Assembly (NCBI RefSeq): GCF_003097235.1 | Contig: NZ_QEQQ01000004.1 | Coordinates: 100,229 to 164,228 of the forward strand | Direction of reading: 5' to 3' | Origin: Pseudomonas sp. CC120222-01a | GTDB lineage: Bacteria; Pseudomonadota; Gammaproteobacteria; Pseudomonadales; Pseudomonadaceae | Length of the DNA stretch: 64,000 nt | Shown: positions 9,927-18,191 of the stretch, in pieces | Position numbering within the stretch: the first letter of the stretch is position 1 | Layout of the letters: each line of letters begins with the position of its first letter | Notes under the pieces: model-generated | What the model saw: the letters and a program-made list of their open reading frames with translations, nothing else | What the model was told of the DNA's origin: nothing | Databases searched by the model: none | Translations under genes and position numbers: made by a program

Positions 9927-10710
9927 GAACACGCTGGTTACGTTGCCTGAACAAACCCCAGTAAGTGATCGAGCCGGTAATGACCCCGACCAGCGCCAGG
10001 GACGGGAAAAGTTGTTTCATCGTCTGGCGCGTCTCATGTGCCGAGTAACCTGCTGCATAGCCCGCCTTGACGGTATAGCCATACTTGGTCGAGATACCCT
10101 CTTTGAAAAACTCTTCTTGAGATGGGCGCATCGGATCGCGACTGTCGCCGTCGGTCCAGATGTATAACTCTCCGAATTCGAGCAACAAAGTCAGCCCTGT
10201 CTGAAATGCACGCAGTTCATTGCGCAGCAACATGCCATAGGACGTGGCAATGACTCCCATATTCTGCTCAGTCAGTTGATAGGCGAGCAAAACGGAATTG
10301 GGGGTTGCGGGCGGGTGCAGTGCCAGACGAAATTGCGATTGTGCATCCGGGAACATGTGATCCGGTGGATACGGCGTTTTCAAGGTATTGCAATACGTGC
10401 TGCCGTCAACGGTCAACGCCAGCGAGCGCAAGTGCGGTGCTTTCGCTACCTGATCGAGCAATTGCGGTTCGGCGCTCTCGCAGGTAGCCCCTGCCAACAT
10501 CAGTGCTGTAGAAGCCGATGCGTGTATTCGATCCAATGCCAGATCCACGGAATAGATCGCTTCGTTGACCGAAATACGCGCGGTTTCTTCAAGTTTCTTG
10601 TCATGCTGATAGAACAAGATCATCAGCCCGCTGAGAACGGGCAGCAAACTGATTGCCAATGCCAGCAACAACTCCACCAAGCCGTGCCCTGCAGTTCTGC
10701 TTTTTGACAT
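9904..10710 (-). CDS. CSS-motif periplasmic sensor protein without an EAL domain
   Basis: A 268-residue protein: N-terminal transmembrane helix (about 12-35, LVELLLALAISLLPVLSGLM), a periplasmic region with CSS-type cysteines (ATCESAE near 76, TYCNTLK near 106), and a second helix near 235-252 followed by a 16-residue basic tail (FRQRNQRVRSAANNG). This is the layout of the sensory half of a CSS-EAL phosphodiesterase, but it stops just after the second helix. No in-frame or frameshifted EAL remnant fits in the 16 bp before hppD. It may be a decayed paralogue of the CSS-EAL gene on the other side of hppD, or a regulatory partner. Confidence 0.72.
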   Translation of the reverse strand: MSKSRTAGHGLVELLLALAISLLPVLSGLMILFYQHDKKLEETARISVNEAIYSVDLALDRIHASASTALMLAGATCESAEPQLLDQVAKAPHLRSLALTVDGSTYCNTLKTPYPPDHMFPDAQSQFRLALHPPATPNSVLLAYQLTEQNMGVIATSYGMLLRNELRAFQTGLTLLLEFGELYIWTDGDSRDPMRPSQEEFFKEGISTKYGYTVKAGYAAGYSAHETRQTMKQLFPSLALVGVITGSITYWGLFRQRNQRVRSAANNG

Positions 10711-10841
10711 GAATGGTCAGCCCCATTTCACTGGGCCACCCGACATGGCTGGCCCAATGCAGAGCCTATGAATCAATAAGCACTCCTGCTGTAATCCAAC
10801 GCCATGCCAGCTTTGCGAACTTGGCTACTGAGGTGTAGGAC

Positions 10842-11528
10842 TCATTTCGGCTTGAGTGCAGCGATGACCTTTTCGGCCAGCAGGCCTGTCGAGGCGGGGT
10901 TCTGCCCGGTGATCAGCCGGTCATCGCAAACCACGAACGGCTTCCACGGGTCATCGTCCTTGCTGTAGATGCCGCCCCGCGCAACCAATTCGTTTTCGGT
11001 GAGAAAGGGCACCACCTTGTCCAGCTCGGCCAGTTTTTCTTCAGTGTTGGAAAAGCCGGTAATCTGCCGGTCCTTGAGTAGCAAGCTGTTATCGCTGAGC
11101 TTGATGTTCAACAGGCCCACGACACCATGACAGACGGCGGCGACGATGCCATTGCTCTCGTAAATCTTGCGTGCCAGTTCCTGCAGCGGCGAGTTGTCCG
11201 GGAAGTCGTACATCACCCCGTGGCCGCCCGTGTAGTAGATGGCGCAATAATCACCTGCCCTGACCTTGCCCGGGCTTGACGATGTGCCCAGTCGGTTCAT
11301 GAACGACTTGTCGTCGTACCATTGCCAGTCCAGCTCCGGGGCCATCTGCAGGCTATGTGGGTCGATTGGCACATAGCCCCCATTGGGGCTTACGTAATCG
11401 ACTTCATACCCGGCTTTCTGCACGACCTCGACAAAATGCACAGCCTCCCCCAGCCATAGGCCGGTGGCCCGTTTCAGGGTCGGGTACTTGGCTGTGTTGG
11501 TCAGTACTACCAGAATCTTCTTGCTCAT
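10842..11528 (-). CDS. DJ-1/PfpI-family (class I glutamine amidotransferase-like) protein
   Basis: A 228-residue cytosolic protein of the Hsp31/DJ-1 superfamily. The nucleophile-elbow cysteine is in AAVCHGVVGLL near residue 130, with the family N-terminus KKILVVLTNTAKY and a GHGVMYDFPDN motif near 102. Members act as glyoxalases, deglycases or holding chaperones; the exact activity here is not determined. ATG 11528 is preceded by GGGAG and avoids an 11-residue upstream extension. It is divergent from the hybrid kinase gene. Confidence 0.86.
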   Translation of the reverse strand: MSKKILVVLTNTAKYPTLKRATGLWLGEAVHFVEVVQKAGYEVDYVSPNGGYVPIDPHSLQMAPELDWQWYDDKSFMNRLGTSSSPGKVRAGDYCAIYYTGGHGVMYDFPDNSPLQELARKIYESNGIVAAVCHGVVGLLNIKLSDNSLLLKDRQITGFSNTEEKLAELDKVVPFLTENELVARGGIYSKDDDPWKPFVVCDDRLITGQNPASTGLLAEKVIAALKPK

Positions 11529-11810
11529 CACCACGCTCCCTGGTCTGTCGTTGAAGGGCAATGCGTTCCTTGGCGCGGGGAAAACCTATTGAGCATAGCT
11601 CCCGTTTGCCAAGGCGCCATCTGGGTAATGGCTCTATGCTATTGGGCGATGACTGCGCGCTACGTCGAATGTGAAGCGGTTAACCCTGCGGCTATTGCAG
11701 CGGCAAATCGTCGGGCAGATGATGCGCAAACGGAATTTTTACCCAAGAGCATTGATGGAATCACGATAGTGTTCGTAAACGACTCGCCACGCAAACCTTC
11801 GGCATCAGGC

Positions 11811-13835
11811 ATGGAGCTCGCCACTCGGTCGTCAACGGCAGAGGGCATGGCTGAGCAGGTCGCGCGGTTCGACTGGCGTCACAGCGCGCTCGGGCCGCTG
11901 CCGCATTGGCAGGCACCCTTGCGCATCGCCGTCGACATGATGGTGCTTTCGCCGTTTCCCTGTGCAGTGGTCTGGGGCGCCCAGATGACCGTGATTCATA
12001 ATGATGCTTACGCGAATTTGCTCGAATGTGACGGCCACGCCTTGGGGCAGGCATTCGACAGGTTGTGGGCTAAAGCCTGGAAGGCCATCGGCCCTTGGGT
12101 GTTCAAGGTGCTTGACGGTGGCTCGTTCATTGTCGAAGACCAGCCGTTATGGCTCACGAACAAGCAAACGGGCAGCCGAGCCTGCTACGCCTTCAGCTAC
12201 ACACCGTTGCGCGATGAACAGCATGGGGTGGTCGGGTTCCTGCATACCGTGATCGAAACCAGTGCCAGCGTCGATGCGCATGACAAATGGCGCGAGCAGG
12301 CGTTGGCGTTCGAGCGCAGCATCGAGCGGGTCATGGCCGACCGTGATCAGATCTGGCAGCTTTCTCGTGATGCCATGATCGTCGTTACCCGCGACCTGCG
12401 GCTGCAAGCGGCCAACCCGGCCTGGCAGCGCGCTTTAGGTTGGACTGAAGACGAGGTAGGCGGTAAACCGATCCTGGAACTGGTCCATCCTGCCGACAGG
12501 GCTGAGGTGGAGGTTGCGGTGATGGAGTTCGTTTGCGATCGCGGGGTCAAGCAGCTCGAGACGCGCTTGCGCCACAGGGACGGGCACTATCGCCTGTTTC
12601 GCTGGACGGCGAGTTTCGACGGCACGCTGCTGACGGCGGTAGGGCAAGACATTTCGCAGGATCATGAAGATGCCTTGCGCCAGTCCGAAACGATGATGCG
12701 GGCAAGCCAGCGCCTGGACGCGGTAAGCCATCTGGCAGGCGGCATGGCTCACGAGATGAACAACCTGCTGTCGGGAATCGGCGGCAGCCTGGAGCTGATG
12801 CAGCGGCGCATGGAACAAGGGCGCCTGGAACACATCGACCGTTATGTGGCGCTGGCCAGCGATTCGGTGCAACGCGCCATGACGCTTACCCACCGCCTGC
12901 TGGCATTCTCCCGTCACCAACCCCTGTCGCCCAAGCCACTGGACATCAATCGCCAGCTGACCGCCATGGAGCCGCTGTTGTGCCAGGTGCTGGGTGCTGA
13001 AATGCGGATAGACTGGGAGCTGGATGTAAAACCCTGGGCCCTTTGCCTGGATGTTGCACAGCTGGAGAATGCGCTGGTGAACCTGTTCGTCAACGCACGT
13101 GAGGCCTGCCTTGAGCGTGGCGTGGTGACACTGCGCACGATCAACAAGCGTCTCGAGGCGCCATTCCCCGATGAGCAAGGCGTCCCGCCTGGTGATTACG
13201 TCGCCTTGTATGTCACGGACGATGGCCATGGGATGCCCGAAGTGGATCTGGCTCGGGCATTCGAGCCGTTCTTCACCACCAAACCGATGGGCCACGGCGC
13301 CGGGTTGGGGCTGGCGATGGTCTATGGCTTCGTCGGCCAGTCGGGTGGCCACGTGTGGCTCGAGTCGGTGCCTGATCACGGTCTCAAAGTCTGCATGTTG
13401 TTCCCGCGTTGCCTTGAACACATCGCGCAAGAGCCCCCGCAGCCGATACCCGCGGTAACACGGGCCAGCGGCCAACGCGTGCTGCTGGTCGATGACGAGG
13501 AAAACCTGCGTTCGCTGATGAAGGAATACCTGCAGGAGCGTGGCTTCGATGTGTGCGATGTGAGGGATGCCAATTCGGCGCTCGATCGCTTCCGCCACCA
13601 CGGCCCCTTCGACCTGGTGGTCACCGACATCGGCCTGCCGGGTGGTTTCAGTGGTCGGCAGGTCGCCAGGGCGATGCGCATGTTCGAGCCCGCTCAGAAG
13701 ATTCTGTTCATTACCGGGTTCAACGACCAACCGCTGGACACGCAACTGTCCGAAACGCCAGGCACGGCGCTGATGCTCAAGCCTTTTGCGTTGGCCAGCC
13801 TGATGAACCAGGCCCTGCTGATGCTGAGCGATTGA
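11811..13835 (+). CDS. PAS hybrid sensor histidine kinase with C-terminal receiver
   Basis: About 674 residues from ATG 11811 (ATG 11847 is also possible; a TTG at 11589 would add an atypical leader). Order: a GAF/PAS-like N-terminal sensor (about 15-180, DWRHSALGPLPHW), a PAS domain (about 190-290), a dimerisation/phosphoacceptor helix with His314 in GGMAHEMNNLLS, an HATPase (about 385-540: NALVNLFVNAREA, DDGHGMPE, GAGLGLAMVYGF), and a receiver (about 560-674: LLVDDEEN, phosphoacceptor Asp606 in VVTDIGLPGG, Lys in MLKPF). There is no membrane segment, so sensing is cytoplasmic. The 3' end is 6 bp from that of the convergent second kinase. No cognate DNA-binding regulator is adjacent. Confidence 0.88.
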   Translation: MELATRSSTAEGMAEQVARFDWRHSALGPLPHWQAPLRIAVDMMVLSPFPCAVVWGAQMTVIHNDAYANLLECDGHALGQAFDRLWAKAWKAIGPWVFKVLDGGSFIVEDQPLWLTNKQTGSRACYAFSYTPLRDEQHGVVGFLHTVIETSASVDAHDKWREQALAFERSIERVMADRDQIWQLSRDAMIVVTRDLRLQAANPAWQRALGWTEDEVGGKPILELVHPADRAEVEVAVMEFVCDRGVKQLETRLRHRDGHYRLFRWTASFDGTLLTAVGQDISQDHEDALRQSETMMRASQRLDAVSHLAGGMAHEMNNLLSGIGGSLELMQRRMEQGRLEHIDRYVALASDSVQRAMTLTHRLLAFSRHQPLSPKPLDINRQLTAMEPLLCQVLGAEMRIDWELDVKPWALCLDVAQLENALVNLFVNAREACLERGVVTLRTINKRLEAPFPDEQGVPPGDYVALYVTDDGHGMPEVDLARAFEPFFTTKPMGHGAGLGLAMVYGFVGQSGGHVWLESVPDHGLKVCMLFPRCLEHIAQEPPQPIPAVTRASGQRVLLVDDEENLRSLMKEYLQERGFDVCDVRDANSALDRFRHHGPFDLVVTDIGLPGGFSGRQVARAMRMFEPAQKILFITGFNDQPLDTQLSETPGTALMLKPFALASLMNQALLMLSD

Positions 13836-13841
13836 ACGGGC

Positions 13842-15446
13842 TCACGGGTTACACAGCATCTTGGCAACCTGAGCCTGCAACTGCTTGAGCTCGAACGGCT
13901 TGCAGATCAGCTGCATGCCCGGCGCGAGAAACCCTTCGCGCGCCATCGCCGTTTCGGCGTAGCCAGTGATGAACAGCACCGGAAGGTGCGGGCGGAGCGT
14001 GCGGGCGATCTCGGCCAGTTGCCGGCCATTCATGCCCGGCAGGCCAACGTCGCTGAGCAGCAGGTCGATCGCCTGCGCTGAACGCAACAGTTGCAAGGCC
14101 TCGTTGGCATTGCAGGCACTCAGACAGGGGTAACCCTCGTCTTGCAACGTCTGGCAAAGCAGGTCACGGACATGGGGATCATCCTCGACCACCAGCACAT
14201 GGCGGCCTTGGTTGACAGGCGCTGGGTGCGGCCTGGAGGCCTGGGGCTGTTGTGGGTCAAGATGGCGCGGCAGGTAAAGGTCGACCTGCGTGCCGTGGCC
14301 AATCTGGCTGAACAGTGCCACATGGCCGTGGGACTGCTTGCTGAAACCGTAAACCATCGACAGACCAAGGCCGACCCCCTGGCCCACTGGCTTGGTGCTG
14401 AAGAAGGGCTCGAATGCATGTTCGAGTGTGCTCGCTGACATGCCTTGGCCATCATCGATAATGCTCAGGCAGGCATAGTCACCCGTGACCAGCCCGCCGA
14501 CGGCTAATTGCGCCGTATCGACCTGACGATTACTGGCTTCGATGCGCAAGTTGCCGCCGTTGGGCATCGCTTCGCAGGCATTGACCAGCAGGTTGTTCAG
14601 CGTTTCCTGCAATTGCTCGTCGTCCGCTTGCACGGCCCAGAGGTCTGCGGGAAGGTCCAGCTGCAGGCAAACCGCGTTGTCGAGCATGGCCTCGATACGC
14701 TGTGGTTGCAGCAGCGCGAGCAGGTCGATGCGCTGATTGTGCAGCGATTGCCGGGAAGCGAAGGCCAGCAGGCGATGGGTCAGCCTGGCTGCACGGGCAA
14801 CGGCTTCCTGGCCCCTCTGCAGGATGCCTTCAAGGCCCTCGCTGCGGCCGTGTTTCAGGCGCCTGTCGACCAACTCGAAACAGCCACCGATACTGGTCAG
14901 CAGGTTGTTGAAGTCATGCGCCACGCCACCGGCCAACTGGCCGACGGCCTCCATCTTGCGCTTCTGCTGCAAGACCTGATTGGCGCTCTCCTGTTCTTCG
15001 TCGCGCTCATCCAGGCGCTGTTGCAGGCTGAGCATGTGATCGCGTGACAGGTACTGGCGGCGCCGGTTGCGTAACGCCGACTGGGTCAGAATCAGCAACC
15101 GGTCATCGTCGAACGGTGCAGCCAGCAGGGTCAGGTTGCCCAGCGCAAAGTTATCGGCCGAGGCGGTGGTCGCGGCGGTTTGTGTCAGTAACACGATAGG
15201 CAGGTCAGACCAGGCTGGCTGCTGGTCGATATAGACGCGCAGCAGCTTGGCAGCATCAACGGTCAGGGTCTGCTCGGCGATGATGGCCATGCCGGCGCCT
15301 TCGAGCAGGCAGGCCTGCAGCTTGGCCATATCATGCGTGCACAGGCAATCGACACCGGCGGCCGCCAGCAACAGTGAAGTGTTGCTGGCAAGCTGTGCCG
15401 GAGCCAGGATCAGAGCACGTTCATCCATCGTCGCCGAACTGGCCAA
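13842..15446 (-). CDS. hybrid histidine kinase with degenerate N-terminal receiver
   Basis: A 534-residue cytosolic protein. Residues about 8-130 have a receiver-like pattern (ALILAP, AIIAEQ, PIVLLTQ) but lack the phosphorylatable aspartate, so they are probably a pseudo-receiver. His177 lies in GGVAHDFNNLLTSIGG. An HATPase follows (about 280-400: NNLLVNACEAMPNGG, DDGQGM, GVGLGLSMVYGF). The C-terminal receiver (about 415-530) has Asp466 in LLSDVGLPGMNG and a KPF lysine. The kinase core is close to that of its convergent neighbour, so the two look like paralogues arranged tail to tail. Confidence 0.86.
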   Translation of the reverse strand: MASSATMDERALILAPAQLASNTSLLLAAAGVDCLCTHDMAKLQACLLEGAGMAIIAEQTLTVDAAKLLRVYIDQQPAWSDLPIVLLTQTAATTASADNFALGNLTLLAAPFDDDRLLILTQSALRNRRRQYLSRDHMLSLQQRLDERDEEQESANQVLQQKRKMEAVGQLAGGVAHDFNNLLTSIGGCFELVDRRLKHGRSEGLEGILQRGQEAVARAARLTHRLLAFASRQSLHNQRIDLLALLQPQRIEAMLDNAVCLQLDLPADLWAVQADDEQLQETLNNLLVNACEAMPNGGNLRIEASNRQVDTAQLAVGGLVTGDYACLSIIDDGQGMSASTLEHAFEPFFSTKPVGQGVGLGLSMVYGFSKQSHGHVALFSQIGHGTQVDLYLPRHLDPQQPQASRPHPAPVNQGRHVLVVEDDPHVRDLLCQTLQDEGYPCLSACNANEALQLLRSAQAIDLLLSDVGLPGMNGRQLAEIARTLRPHLPVLFITGYAETAMAREGFLAPGMQLICKPFELKQLQAQVAKMLCNP

Positions 15447-15549
15447 TTCGATTCTCCTGAAACGGCCGGCAAGGCCAATGTGTGCCTTGCTGCCGTCAAC
15501 TGTCCGATACCCACTGGACCACGGGCACTGCCCCAGGGTTCAACGCAAT

Positions 15550-16605
15550 CTACAGGCCTTGTTGCAGGAAGGGATCGTCCGGGTTCTGCCGCTCCAGTTC
15601 AGCCAGCAGCACCTGAACGTTCTGCAACTGGCCGGTTTCCTTCCAGTACTGGATCAGCAGCACCCGCGCCCGGCGATTGGCCGGCTGGCGGCTCAGCAAC
15701 GTTTCCAGCTGCTTCTGTGCGGCATCGGACTGATCCAGCTCGTGCAGGGTCACTGCCAGGGTATAGCGATAGTCGGCATTCTCCGGTTCCAGCTCTACCG
15801 CGCGCGACAAGGCCAGCAGGGCGTATTCGCGCTGATCATGGCGGATCAGCCAGAGCCCCAGCTCGTATTGCAGGAACGCCGAGTCCGGGCGCAGTGCCAG
15901 GGCCTTGGCCAGCACCTGGCGGGATTGGTCGTGGTGGCCCTGGCGTTCCAGCAAACGCACCTGGGTGGCCAGGGCGTCGGGGCCATCCGGGGCCATGGCC
16001 AGGCTGCGCTGCAGGGCTGCTGCCGCCTGGTCGTAATCATTTTCGTGCAGGTACAGGCGCGCCAGGTGCACCTGCGCCTCGGCGTCGTCGGGTTGTTTTT
16101 CCAGGGCCTGCTGGTATTGCTCCAGGGCGGTTTGCAACGGGCCGAAATACAGGCCGATGGCATCCGGGTCGAGGCCAAGCAGGGCATCCACAGCGGCAAA
16201 ACGCACGCTCTGCTCGTCATCGTCCAGAAGAGGCCCCAGCACCAGGCTGCGCTGGGAGGGCGGCAGCAGCTTGCGGATGCTGGCAATGGCGGCGCGGCGC
16301 ACCAGCGGATCGTCGTTCTCCAGGTCCAGGCGGGCCAGCTTCAGTGCCTGCGGCGAGGGGTAGTTGGGCAATTCGGCATACAGCGCGGCGCGGCGGATCG
16401 GCGTCAGGTCATCGCGCTGCAACTGTTGGTACAGCACCCGTGCGGCACCCGGCAAACCGTCGTGGGCCTGGCGCAGCGCCTTGCCGTAGCTGTGGGGTGG
16501 CAATACCGGTGGCGCGGGCTTGTCGTCCCGGCGCAGGAAAACGATGGCGAGCGTCACCAGGATCAGCAGCAGTACGGCGATCAGGTAGCGGTGGCGTCTA
16601 GGCAT
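15550..16605 (-). CDS. membrane-anchored HEAT/TPR-repeat protein
   Basis: A 351-residue protein with an N-terminal hydrophobic anchor (about 7-25, YLIAVLLLILVTLAIVFL), then a HEAT-like region (about 60-145, DDPLVRRAAIASIRKLL and QSVRFAAVDALL), then about five tetratricopeptide repeats (about 150-350, ALEQYQQALEKQPDDAEAQV and related units). It probably presents a periplasmic protein-binding scaffold. The start at 16605 was picked because it places the anchor at the N-terminus. Its partner is unknown; the nearest operon is mexEF-oprN, separated by that operon's terminator. Confidence 0.72.
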   Translation of the reverse strand: MPRRHRYLIAVLLLILVTLAIVFLRRDDKPAPPVLPPHSYGKALRQAHDGLPGAARVLYQQLQRDDLTPIRRAALYAELPNYPSPQALKLARLDLENDDPLVRRAAIASIRKLLPPSQRSLVLGPLLDDDEQSVRFAAVDALLGLDPDAIGLYFGPLQTALEQYQQALEKQPDDAEAQVHLARLYLHENDYDQAAAALQRSLAMAPDGPDALATQVRLLERQGHHDQSRQVLAKALALRPDSAFLQYELGLWLIRHDQREYALLALSRAVELEPENADYRYTLAVTLHELDQSDAAQKQLETLLSRQPANRRARVLLIQYWKETGQLQNVQVLLAELERQNPDDPFLQQGL

Positions 16606-16691
16606 CGGGCGCTGCGGTCCATAGCGGTGAGAAGGCAGAGCTTGGGGCAGAATGCCCTGGGCTGCAAGCCGCAGGGGCGCCAAGCGGCCAT

Positions 16692-16723
16692 AAAAAAGCC
16701 CCGCAGGCCAAGGCCGGCGGGGC
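16692..16723 (-). terminator. Rho-independent terminator of the mexEF-oprN operon
   Basis: On the minus strand a GCCCCGC..GCGGGGC hairpin (16698-16723) with an inner GCC/GGC extension is followed directly by six T (complement of 16692-16697). It lies about 50 bp beyond the oprN stop. Confidence 0.9.
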
Positions 16724-16772
16724 AAACGGTTGGGGGAGGAACCAACCAAAGGAGTCGTTGAAACGGGGCGGA

Positions 16773-18191
16773 TCAGCGTGCGCTGGCGACGGTCTCCGGC
16801 TGCCAGCCACCGCCGAGGGCCTTGTAGATCGAGACGATGCCGCGGTACAGCTCGACCTCGCCCTGGGCCTGGGCGTCTTCGGCGCTCAGGCGCTCGCGTT
16901 CGGCATCGAGCAGCACCAGGTAATCCACCGTGCCCTCGCGGTAGCGCACCGAAGCCAGGTCGGCGGCCTTGCGGCTGGCCTCGCTCTGGCGCATCAGCGA
17001 CAGCAAACGCTGTTGGGTCTTGTCATAGTCGCTGAAGGCGTTGGCCGACTCTTCCAGGGCCAGCAGCACCTGCTGTTCATAATTGGCCAGGGCGCCTTCG
17101 GCATCAGCCTTGGCGCCGCGCAGGCGAGCCCGCACGCTGCCCATGTCGAAGGCGGCCCAGGTGATGCTCGGGCCCAGCGCCCAGGCATTGGCTGCGGAAG
17201 AGCCAATCTGCGAGCCACGGGCGGCGGTAAAACCGAGGAAGCCGCTGAGGCTCACCCGCGGGAACAGGTCGGCGGTGGCCACGCCGACATTGGCGGTGGC
17301 GGCGGCCAGCTGGCGCTCGGCGCTGCGGATATCCGGGCGGCGGCGCAGCAACTCGCCCGGGTCGCCCACCGGCAAGGCCTTGGCGATGGCCGGCAAGGCC
17401 TTGGGCGACAGGTCGACGCTCAGCGCGTCCGGGCGCTGGCCGAGCAGGGTGGCGATGCGGTGCCGCGCCCGGGCCTGTTCGGCCTGCAACTGCGGCACGG
17501 TGGCCTCGACCCCCGCCAGGCGGGCATCGGCACGGACCACGTCGAGATCGTTGCCTACCCCGGCGTCGCGCAGGGTCACGGTGATGCTGCGTGACTCCTG
17601 CTGGGTCTTGAGGTTGGCCATGGCGATCTTTTCGCGCAGTTGCGCCCCGCGCAGTTGGCCGTAGGCGTCAACCAGTTCGGCGATCAGGCTCACCTGCAGT
17701 TGTTGCAGGTCGGCCTGGGCCGCCGCTTCCTGGGCTTCGCTGGCCTCGATCTGGCGCTGGATGCGGCCGAACAGGTCAAGCTCCCAGGCCATGTCCAGGC
17801 CCAGGTCGTAGCGTTCCTGGTTGACCCGCTGGGTGGTCTGGCCAGGGACCTGTCCCTTGCCGATCTCGCTGCTGGCGCGGCTGGTGACCACCGGGAACTG
17901 GTCGTTGGCGGCGTCATCACGGATCGCCCGTGCCGACTTGAGGCGGGCGAAGGCCACGCGCAGGTCACGGTTGCCGTCCAGCGATGCCTGCACCAGCTGG
18001 TTCAGCACCGGGTCGTCGAACTGCTTCCACCACACGCTTTCGAAGCGGCTGCGGTCGAAGGCCTTGGCCTGCACATCCGTGCTGTCGAACTTTGCGGGTT
18101 CGGTGTCCGGGGTCTTGTAGTCCGGGCCGACCGCGCAGGCCGCCAGGGCCAGCGCCAGCAGGCTCGGGGTCAACGGTTTGAGCAGGTTCAT
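16773..18191 (-). CDS. oprN: RND efflux outer-membrane channel, OprN/NodT type
   Basis: A 472-residue outer-membrane lipoprotein of the TolC-like OEP family. The signal peptide ends in a lipobox (ALALAACAVGPDYKTPDT near residues 13-30). Two repeated OEP domains rich in long helices follow, including LAAATANVGVATADLFPRVS and LLALEESANAFSDYDKTQQ. Its start overlaps the mexF stop by 4 bp (ATGA), so it is translationally coupled as the third gene of the operon. It forms the exit duct for the MexE-MexF pump. Confidence 0.92.
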   Translation of the reverse strand: MNLLKPLTPSLLALALAACAVGPDYKTPDTEPAKFDSTDVQAKAFDRSRFESVWWKQFDDPVLNQLVQASLDGNRDLRVAFARLKSARAIRDDAANDQFPVVTSRASSEIGKGQVPGQTTQRVNQERYDLGLDMAWELDLFGRIQRQIEASEAQEAAAQADLQQLQVSLIAELVDAYGQLRGAQLREKIAMANLKTQQESRSITVTLRDAGVGNDLDVVRADARLAGVEATVPQLQAEQARARHRIATLLGQRPDALSVDLSPKALPAIAKALPVGDPGELLRRRPDIRSAERQLAAATANVGVATADLFPRVSLSGFLGFTAARGSQIGSSAANAWALGPSITWAAFDMGSVRARLRGAKADAEGALANYEQQVLLALEESANAFSDYDKTQQRLLSLMRQSEASRKAADLASVRYREGTVDYLVLLDAERERLSAEDAQAQGEVELYRGIVSIYKALGGGWQPETVASAR

